Shown here: positions 6,410-11,393 of the stretch, one piece after another
Numbering within the stretch: the first letter of the stretch is position 1
Layout: every line of letters starts with the position of its first letter
Source of the DNA: Microcaldota archaeon
GTDB taxonomy: Archaea > Micrarchaeota > Micrarchaeia > Norongarragalinales > UBA8480
Reading direction: 5' to 3'
Assembly: GCA_030697615.1 (NCBI GenBank)
Contig: JAUYPK010000090.1
Span: 1-11,393, forward strand
Length of the DNA: 11,393 bases
The notes under the pieces: generated by a model
Databases searched by the model: none
The model's input: the letters and a program-made list of their open reading frames with translations, nothing else
What the model was told of the DNA's origin: nothing
Program-made: the position numbers and the translations under genes

Positions 6410-6487
6410 ATGAAAAAAACAAGTGGCGGTTTACTTTGGCAACTCACAGCTAAACCAATTTCAGCACTGCGCATCGATTCTAATTAA
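6410..6487 (+). CDS. 25-codon leader ORF with a single Trp codon
   Basis: This small ORF begins MKKTSGGLLWQLTAKP and stops at TAA 6485-6487, 30 bases before the transaldolase gene. AGAGGTG (6395-6401) sits 8 bases before its ATG, a better RBS than that of the gene downstream. The TATA element at 6363-6370 would start transcription just ahead of it. It is therefore likely to be translated. The product resembles no protein family I know. Its place at the head of an aromatic/tryptophan operon and the TGG codon at 6437-6439 suggest a leader peptide. Only one Trp codon is present, where classic bacterial trp leaders have two or more in tandem. Alternatives are a chance ORF or a functional small protein. 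Confidence 0.55.
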   Translation: MKKTSGGLLWQLTAKPISALRIDSN

Positions 6488-6517
6488 TACACGTAGCAAC
6501 GGAGTTGTTAGCTAAAC
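6428..6517 (+). promoter_or_regulatory. Candidate translational attenuator of the tal-aro-trp operon
   Basis: Segment TGGCAACTC (6437-6445), which includes the leader Trp codon, can pair over 9 positions (two G-U) with GAGTTGTTA (6502-6510), covering most of the transaldolase RBS GGAG (6501-6504). GGTTTA (6428-6433) can pair with TAAACC (6451-6456), which puts the Trp codon in the hairpin loop. TAGCAAC (6494-6500) offers a competing local 7-bp stem with GTTGTTA (6504-6510). Direct repeats link the two halves: T(G/A)GCAAC at 6437 and 6494, and AGCTAAAC at 6448 and 6510. A ribosome paused at the Trp codon would cover the anti-RBS segment. No U-tract follows, so control would be on translation. 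Confidence 0.4.
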
Positions 6518-7213
6518 ATGGAACTTTTTCTCGATACTGCAAAGGTTGAAGAAATAAAAGCTGGACTTGAAACCGGATGCATTGATGGCGTAACAACTAA
6601 TCCTACCTTAATCAGCGAGTGTGGAAAAAAATTTGAAGCCACCATAATGGAAATAGCTGAACTTGTCAAGGAGAGTAACGTTAAATGGATCGTTAATGCA
6701 GAGGTAACGCAAGTAGAATCATCGACTGCAATGATAACGCAGGGAATTTACCTATCAAAACTACACCAGAATATAGTGGTTAAACTGCCTGCGACAATAG
6801 AGGGGATAACTGCTGCGAGTTGCCTTGCAAGGAAAAATATAAGGACTAACGTAACGCTTTGTTTTTCAGTTAACCAAGCGCTCTTAGCTGCAAAAAGTGG
6901 GGCGAGTTACGTTTCTCCTTTTGTCGGAAGATTAGATGACATTGGAGAAAATGGAACTGAGCTAATTAAGCAGATTAGAATCGCATACAATAACTACAAG
7001 ATAAACACGAAAATACTAGCAGCTAGCATACGTTCGCCGTTCCATGTATCGGCAATGGCATTAATAGGTGCAGATGTGGCAACCATTCCATTTAGCATAT
7101 TTGAAAAAATGTTCAAGCATCCGCTTACAGATAATGGAATGATGCGTTTCAAAAGCGACTGGGAAACGTTTACAGCGCGTAGTGAAATAAAACAGGTGAA
7201 TTTTACAAGATGA
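6518..7213 (+). CDS. tal: Transaldolase / fructose-6-phosphate aldolase family protein
   Basis: Cytosolic class I aldolase of the short TalC/MipB/FSA group (231 residues; the family is about 215-225). It moves a dihydroxyacetone unit between sugar phosphates, and transaldolase activity yields erythrose 4-phosphate. Motifs: LDTAKVEEI with D6, TTNP (26-29), Schiff-base lysine K89 in IVVKLPAT, NVT (111-113), YVSPFVGRLDD (131-141), AASIR (168-172), and PLTDNG near the end. A few terminal residues exceed the family norm. The RBS is GGAG at 6501-6504, rather far (13 bases) from the ATG but matched exactly in spacing by trpB. The stop overlaps the DAHP synthase start as ATGA. Its place before DAHP synthase suggests that it provides the erythrose 4-phosphate that enzyme needs. 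Transaldolase versus FSA activity cannot be decided from the sequence. Confidence 0.92.
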   Translation: MELFLDTAKVEEIKAGLETGCIDGVTTNPTLISECGKKFEATIMEIAELVKESNVKWIVNAEVTQVESSTAMITQGIYLSKLHQNIVVKLPATIEGITAASCLARKNIRTNVTLCFSVNQALLAAKSGASYVSPFVGRLDDIGENGTELIKQIRIAYNNYKINTKILAASIRSPFHVSAMALIGADVATIPFSIFEKMFKHPLTDNGMMRFKSDWETFTARSEIKQVNFTR

Positions 7214-8022
7214 AAAATAAACTAACTGCAAAACAGCATGCAACACATAATACAATAGTTACCGTTGGCAAAATCAAAATTGGTGGATTAACGCCCACAA
7301 TAATAGCTGGTCCGTGTAGTGTCGAAAGCGAAGAACAGCTGCTTAAAACCGCAGTTGGAGTTGCAGAAGCAGGCGCGCATTTACTGCGAGGAGGCGCGTT
7401 TAAGCCAAGGACTTCACCATATTCATTTCAGGGACTTGGTGAAGACGGGCTAAAACTACTTGTTAAAGCACGTGAAAAAACTGGACTGACTATTGTTACT
7501 GAAATAGTTTCAGAAAAATACATTCCGCTATTTGAAAAATATGAAGTGGACGTTTATCAAGTTGGCGCTAGAAACTGCCAAAATTATGACCTGTTAAAGG
7601 CGTTGGGCAAAGTGAAAAAACCAGTGTTACTAAAGCGAGGTATGGGCACAAAGCTTGAAGAATTTCTACTCTCTGCAGAATACCTAGTGCACCACGGTAA
7701 CCCAAACGTCATTATGTGCGAACGTGGCATAACTACTTTTGAAAATTACACGCGTAATACACTTGACTTGAATACAGTTGCAGCGCTAAAGCAATTAACG
7801 CACTTGCCAATAATAGTTGACCCTAGTCACGGGACTGGAATTCGCTCGCTTGTTACGCCATTAGCAAGGGCAAGCATAGCTGCAGGTGCAGATGGACTGA
7901 TAATAGAAGTTCATCAAAAGCCAGAAGAGGCGCTTTGTGATGGCCAGCAATCACTAAACCTAGCTGAATTTAGTGAATTAGTTGATCAAGTCAATAAAAT
8001 ATCACACGCAGTTAAGAAGTGA
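7210..8022 (+). CDS. aroF: 3-deoxy-7-phosphoheptulonate (DAHP) synthase, type I-beta
   Basis: Condenses phosphoenolpyruvate with erythrose 4-phosphate, the first step of the shikimate pathway. The protein is a bare catalytic TIM barrel of 270 residues, without an N-terminal ferredoxin-like or C-terminal chorismate-mutase extension, so allosteric feedback is not expected. Metal ligands are C36 ([10 protein letters not shown]), H207 (DPSHGTG), E233 (IIEVHQKP) and D244 (LCDGQQSL). [17 protein letters not shown] (61-77) and LLKRGMGT (140-147) carry the phosphate-binding residues. The start overlaps the transaldolase stop by four bases, with AGGTGA at 7194-7199 as RBS. Many archaea bypass this enzyme with the aldol-based AroA'/AroB' route, so the gene and its coupling to transaldolase indicate the classical erythrose-4-phosphate route here. 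The close relative KDO-8-phosphate synthase is excluded by KPRTSP, GTG and operon context. Confidence 0.95.
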   Translation: MKNKLTAKQHATHNTIVTVGKIKIGGLTPTIIAGPCSVESEEQLLKTAVGVAEAGAHLLRGGAFKPRTSPYSFQGLGEDGLKLLVKAREKTGLTIVTEIVSEKYIPLFEKYEVDVYQVGARNCQNYDLLKALGKVKKPVLLKRGMGTKLEEFLLSAEYLVHHGNPNVIMCERGITTFENYTRNTLDLNTVAALKQLTHLPIIVDPSHGTGIRSLVTPLARASIAAGADGLIIEVHQKPEEALCDGQQSLNLAEFSELVDQVNKISHAVKK

Positions 8023-8076
8023 GAAAAATAAATGTAAGGTAAATTAATGATTTACAACCAAAAGTGAAAACAAAAC
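8023..8076 (+). other. Short spacer with 6-bp hairpin before trpC
   Basis: This is the largest gap in the operon after the leader. GTAAAT (8039-8044) and ATTTAC (8050-8055) form a hairpin with a five-base loop. There is no T-run after it and no clear TATA box. It may be a processing or pausing site, or nothing. Only a weak AAGTGA precedes trpC as RBS. Confidence 0.3.
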
Positions 8077-8874
8077 ATGCTACAATTACATCAAAAAATA
8101 GCGCGGTTGCTTGAATTGAAAAAAACCGAGCTACAACAAAAGAAACAAACCACAGTAGTAAAGAGTTTACTTGACGCAGCAACTGCAATGAAAATGCCAC
8201 CTAGTTTTTCCAGTGCAATAAAACAAGCTAATAAAATAACACTCATATGCGAATACAAACGTAGCTCGCCAAGCGAAGGAGAAATCAATGGTGCGCGCTT
8301 GGAGGAAGTTATTTCCAAGTACGAAAAAGGAGGCGCAGATGCAGTTTCTATACTAACTGAACCTAACTACTTTTCCGGCACCATAGTTGATTTGAAAAAG
8401 GCAAGCGAGTTAACGTCACTGCCTTTGCTTAGAAAAGACTTTGTAATTGAAGAATACGAAATTATCGAAGCAAGAGCCAACGGTGCAAGCGCAGTTTTGC
8501 TAATCGCGGAAATAACTCCCAATATGCAAAGGATGATTAGTGTCTGCAAAGATTTGCAAATGGATGCGCTAGTGGAATGCTTTACTGAAGAAAACATAAC
8601 CTTGGCAGTAGATTCTGGCGCGAGCATAATCGGGGTAAACAATCGTAGTTTTGTTGATTTAAGTGTAGATAAAAATCGCGCTTTGGCATTAAAGCAATTT
8701 ATTCCAAAGAATTGCATAAGCATTGCAGAAAGTGGAGTTAAGAATTCAACTGGAGTGCAAATGTACAAAAAAGCTGGGTTTGACTCAATTTTAATTGGAA
8801 CAAGCTTAATGAAAGCAGCTGTGCCAGAAAAACTATTGGCAGAATTAGTACAAGCTGCAGGTGCAAAAATCTAA
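8077..8874 (+). CDS. trpC: Indole-3-glycerol phosphate synthase
   Basis: Closes the ring of carboxyphenylamino-deoxyribulose phosphate to give indole-3-glycerol phosphate, the substrate of TrpA. It is a single-domain (beta-alpha)8 barrel of 265 residues, not fused to TrpF. Active-site residues are visible: E59 and K61 in CEYKRSSPSEG, K120 in LLRKDF, E168 in LVECFTEE, N189 in GVNNRSF, E218 and S219 in IAESGV, and the phosphate loop LIGTSLMK (239-246). The N-terminal helix, MLQLHQKIARLLELKK, is the usual substrate-gating extension. The gene follows DAHP synthase after 54 bases and abuts the kinase-like gene with no gap (TAAATG). The RBS is weak (AAGTGA), so translation may depend on coupling or on an A-rich leader. 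Confidence 0.96.
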   Translation: MLQLHQKIARLLELKKTELQQKKQTTVVKSLLDAATAMKMPPSFSSAIKQANKITLICEYKRSSPSEGEINGARLEEVISKYEKGGADAVSILTEPNYFSGTIVDLKKASELTSLPLLRKDFVIEEYEIIEARANGASAVLLIAEITPNMQRMISVCKDLQMDALVECFTEENITLAVDSGASIIGVNNRSFVDLSVDKNRALALKQFIPKNCISIAESGVKNSTGVQMYKKAGFDSILIGTSLMKAAVPEKLLAELVQAAGAKI

Positions 8875-9429
8875 ATGGCATATAGAATTAACCCAACTGG
8901 AAAACGTGCATTGCGGCAAATGAGCATCAATGGACAAGACAACGTCACTTACGAGAACTTAAGCCAATATCTAGATGGTGCAATCCGCTTTACTGCAGCA
9001 GAAGGAGAAAATCCCTTATTTAAGTTAAGAACTAGAAAAGGAAAACACATCGCAATTAAGGTTTTTCCAGATCAAAGATATGAAGACGGAATAGAACACT
9101 ACGATGCATTAACCGATTTGCAAAATGCTTTTAGAAAATCAAGGCTAGGACACCGAGTAGTTAGGCCATTATTCGCCACTAAACATGTGCTCGGAATGGA
9201 GTATATTCCAAAGCGAGTAAAACGGTGGGATGAATTTATCAAAAAAGCAGATAAAAGAAAACGCTCAATGGCTCAACGCGAACTGGAAAAAATAGTAACC
9301 GCAGTAAAAACACATGCACCACATTTACTCGCTCGTTTTGATCCACATGAAGAAAATGTATTTGTAGAACAACAGCGAAATAAGATAAAATTAGTAATAA
9401 TAGACGCAGTTAAAGCAAGGAGTTTATAA
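8875..9429 (+). CDS. Small kinase-like protein (RIO/APH/LPS-kinase-like fold), in the trp operon
   Basis: Not a known trp gene. The 184 residues contain, in order, elements of a minimal protein-kinase-like fold: a strand pair ending HIAIKVF with K62 in the place of the ATP-binding lysine, E74 as possible helix-C glutamate, a hinge-like GMEYIP (107-112), a catalytic-loop-like FDPHEENVFV with D156 and N161, and LVIIDAVKA with D177 in the place of the DFG aspartate. The spacing of these parts is right for RIO, Bud32 or aminoglycoside-phosphotransferase-like kinases. The protein ends 7 residues after D177, so the usual C-lobe helices are absent. The canonical HxD histidine is replaced (R154-F155-D156), and no clear glycine loop is seen. 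It is basic overall. TAAATG joins it to trpC, and trpB follows after 6 bases, so all three are probably translated from one mRNA. The target is unknown; the fold call is inference from motif order. Confidence 0.75.
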   Translation: MAYRINPTGKRALRQMSINGQDNVTYENLSQYLDGAIRFTAAEGENPLFKLRTRKGKHIAIKVFPDQRYEDGIEHYDALTDLQNAFRKSRLGHRVVRPLFATKHVLGMEYIPKRVKRWDEFIKKADKRKRSMAQRELEKIVTAVKTHAPHLLARFDPHEENVFVEQQRNKIKLVIIDAVKARSL

Positions 9430-9435
9430 TTAAAC

Positions 9436-10599
9436 ATGAAACGTTACTTTGGCGAATTTGGCGGGATGTTCGTTCCGGAAATGCTAGTGCCAGCTTTGCA
9501 AGAATTGGAAACTGCGTTTGAAAAGTTAAAAACCGACAATAAGTTTGAACACGAACTGCACACGCTATTGCATGACTTTGCAGGTCGGCCAACTCCACTT
9601 TACCACGCTGCAAACTTGTCGAAAAAATATGGATTTAAAATTTACCTTAAACGGGAAGATTTACTCCACACCGGCGCACATAAGATTAACAACTGCCTTG
9701 GCCAAGCGCTGCTTGCTAAGCGTATGGGGAAAAAACGCTTAATTGCAGAAACCGGCGCAGGCCAACATGGAGTTGCAACTGCTGCTGTCGGTGCGTTGCT
9801 TGGCATGCAAACGACGATTTACATGGGTAGAAAAGACGTTGAAAGACAAAAGCAAAATGTGTTCAGGATGAAATTACTTGGGGCAAAGGTAATTCCGGTT
9901 GAAACTGGCTCCCAAACTTTAAAAGACGCAGTTAACGAAGCACTTCGAGACTGGATAACTCGACTTGAAACAACTCATTATCTCCTTGGATCTGCAGTTG
10001 GCCCGCATCCCTTTCCATCAATTGTAGAATATTTTCAAAAAGTTATTGGTGAAGAAGCGAGGCACCAGATTCACCACTTTGAGAGAAAAAAACCAAAAGC
10101 GATTTTGGCCTGCGTAGGTGGAGGAAGCAACGCAATTGGTATGTTCAACGCGTTTATTCCGGATAAAAACGTGCGTTTAATTGGAATTGAAGCCGGCGGT
10201 AGAGGAAAGAACATGGGGCAAAACGCAGCTACGCTATGCCTCGGCACACTGGGAGTACTTCACGGTGCAAAAACTCTTTTACTTCAAGATAAGCACGGCC
10301 AAGTTAGTGACACGCATTCAATTTCAGCTGGACTTGACTACCCTGCTGTTGGGCCTAAATTAGCATTTCTCAAGAGGAGCGGCAGAGTCAAAGTACACGC
10401 AGTTACGGATAAAGAAGCGCTAGACGCATTTATGGAACTTAGCAGGTTAGAAGGGATAATTCCTGCGCTCGAGTCATCGCATGCACTTGCTTATCTCAAA
10501 CACTTAAAGCTGAAAAAAGGCGACTCAGTCATTGTGAACTTATCCGGCCGGGGCGATAAGGATCTCGGCATAGTTATGGAAAATTTAAAGGGAATTTAA
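9436..10599 (+). CDS. trpB: Tryptophan synthase beta chain
   Basis: PLP enzyme joining indole and serine to make tryptophan, in an alpha2-beta2 complex with TrpA. At 387 residues it is of the TrpB1 class, which pairs with TrpA; the longer TrpB2 form is excluded. PLP lysine K83 lies in HTGAHKINN, catalytic E105 in AETGAGQHG, the phosphate cup GGGSNAIG is at 228-235, E346 is in PALESSHA, and the PLP-ring serine S370 is in NLSGRGDKD. The N-terminal [12 protein letters not shown] is a family signature. GGAG at 9419-9422, inside the end of the kinase-like gene, sits 13 bases before ATG. GGAGTT-N7-AAACATG is the same arrangement as at the transaldolase start. trpA follows after one base. Confidence 0.97.
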   Translation: MKRYFGEFGGMFVPEMLVPALQELETAFEKLKTDNKFEHELHTLLHDFAGRPTPLYHAANLSKKYGFKIYLKREDLLHTGAHKINNCLGQALLAKRMGKKRLIAETGAGQHGVATAAVGALLGMQTTIYMGRKDVERQKQNVFRMKLLGAKVIPVETGSQTLKDAVNEALRDWITRLETTHYLLGSAVGPHPFPSIVEYFQKVIGEEARHQIHHFERKKPKAILACVGGGSNAIGMFNAFIPDKNVRLIGIEAGGRGKNMGQNAATLCLGTLGVLHGAKTLLLQDKHGQVSDTHSISAGLDYPAVGPKLAFLKRSGRVKVHAVTDKEALDAFMELSRLEGIIPALESSHALAYLKHLKLKKGDSVIVNLSGRGDKDLGIVMENLKGI

Positions 10600-10600
10600 A

Positions 10601-11380
10601 ATGGGGCTTAAAAACATTCAAAATACTTTTGCACAAAAAAAGGGAACTGCATTTATGCCTTTTTTAGTGGCTGGCTATCCTGATTTTGAAACTTCGGTAA
10701 AAATTACAAAAATACTAGTGGAAAACGGCGCAGATGCGCTGGAAGTGGGAATCCCATTTTCCGACCCGCTGGCAGATGGTCCTACAATTCAAGCTGCAGA
10801 TGTAAAAGCAATTGAAAACGGCATGACGCCAGTAAAAGCGTTTAGACTCGTGAAAGAGATTAGAAAGTTCTCCAAGGTTCCAATTGTAATAATGTGCTAC
10901 GCAAATGCAATTACAACTTTTCCAGGCGACTTTTACAAAGAAGCTGCAAAAAACGGAGTTGACGGAGTACTAGTTGCAGATGTGTGCCTTGAAGAAATAA
11001 AACCATTTGCGCAAAAGGCCAAGATCAACGGCTTAGCAAATGTAATGATAATCAGCCCAAACACGTCTCTTAACCGCATCAAGCAAATTGGCAAACAAAG
11101 TAGCGGCTTTCTTTACGTGGTTTCAGTGATGGGCGTAACTGGCGAAAGAAAAGATGCGATGAAAACTGCAATTGCGTTGGCACTAAGGGCGAAAAAAGCA
11201 ACTAGATTGCCAACCTGCATTGGCTTCGGCATATCAACGCCAGCACAAGTGAAACAACTTAGAAGCAACCACGTCGATGGTGCAATTGTTGGAAGTGCGT
11301 TGATTGCAAAGATACGTGATAAAAACTATAAAGCACTTAAAGTACTCGCTAAACAAATGAACATAGAGGCTAAAAAATGA
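10601..11380 (+). CDS. trpA: Tryptophan synthase alpha chain
   Basis: Cleaves indole-3-glycerol phosphate to indole and glyceraldehyde 3-phosphate, passing indole to TrpB through the interchain tunnel. Catalytic E48 and D59 are present in ALEVGIPFSDPLADGP. The flexible loop 2 and 6 regions are seen as PIVIMCYANAI and FLYVVSVMGVTG, and the phosphate-binding end as GFGIST and GAIVGSAL. VLVADVCLEE has Cys where Pro is common, a mild difference. At 259 residues it is full length. AAAGGGA upstream acts as RBS. The TGA stop shares bases with an ATG at 11377 (ATGA), which indicates another coupled gene downstream. Confidence 0.97.
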   Translation: MGLKNIQNTFAQKKGTAFMPFLVAGYPDFETSVKITKILVENGADALEVGIPFSDPLADGPTIQAADVKAIENGMTPVKAFRLVKEIRKFSKVPIVIMCYANAITTFPGDFYKEAAKNGVDGVLVADVCLEEIKPFAQKAKINGLANVMIISPNTSLNRIKQIGKQSSGFLYVVSVMGVTGERKDAMKTAIALALRAKKATRLPTCIGFGISTPAQVKQLRSNHVDGAIVGSALIAKIRDKNYKALKVLAKQMNIEAKK

Positions 11381-11393
11381 AAACTCGCCGTGG
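11377..11393 (+). CDS. First codons of a further operon gene, cut by window end
   Basis: An ATG overlapping the trpA stop as ATGA opens a frame reading MKTRR before the window ends. The same four-base overlap joins transaldolase to DAHP synthase, so a further coupled gene is likely. Five codons cannot identify it. A missing pathway gene such as trpD, trpE, trpF or another aro gene would fit. Confidence 0.5.

Noticed and set aside
7061..8768. Minus-strand open frames inside tal, aroF and trpC
   Set aside because: They are shadows of enzymes with complete active sites; their content is Cys/Ser/Phe-rich, as expected for antisense frames.

Overview
The window most likely comes from an archaeon with a compact genome of moderate to low GC. 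Three things suggest this: a Hel308-type Ski2-like helicase, a winged-helix plus ACT-domain amino-acid regulator of the COG2150 type that is characteristic of archaea, and TATA boxes (CTTAAATA, CTTATAT-) in place of -35/-10 promoters. Genes lie head to tail with 0-8 base gaps or short overlaps. A small-genome lineage such as a DPANN group is possible, but the window does not settle it. No tRNA, rRNA, insertion sequence or CRISPR array was found.

Layout: (1) 1-1788, plus strand: the C-terminal five-sixths or so of a Hel308-like DNA helicase, cut by the window edge. (2) 1789-1906: an AT-rich convergent junction with 24-base tandem repeats and an 11-bp hairpin, probably a two-way terminator. (3) 5646-1907, minus strand: a tight three-gene operon encoding a BioD/DUF1611-like P-loop enzyme, an M20 metallo-deacylase/peptidase with all its metal ligands, and a 536-residue protein of unknown function with a possible ATP-grasp-like C-terminal third. 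This combination does not match any pathway I can name. (4) 5647-5838: a structured leader/promoter region with a possible 37-codon membrane microprotein, several inverted repeats and a hairpin over the ribosome binding site of the P-loop gene. (5) 6357-5839, minus strand: the COG2150 regulator. (6) 6410-11380, plus strand: an aromatic amino-acid operon with a 25-codon leader ORF, transaldolase, DAHP synthase, trpC, a small kinase-like protein, trpB, trpA, and the first codons of a further gene at 11377.

The plus-strand operon makes metabolic sense. Transaldolase can supply erythrose 4-phosphate, DAHP synthase condenses it with phosphoenolpyruvate to start the shikimate pathway, and TrpC, TrpB and TrpA carry out the last steps to tryptophan. 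trpE, trpG, trpD and trpF are not in the window. Control may come from the divergent ACT regulator and from the leader ORF. The single Trp codon of that ORF lies in a segment complementary to the ribosome binding site of the transaldolase gene, which looks like a translational attenuator. The most unusual items are this leader, the kinase-like protein between trpC and trpB, and the minus-strand operon.
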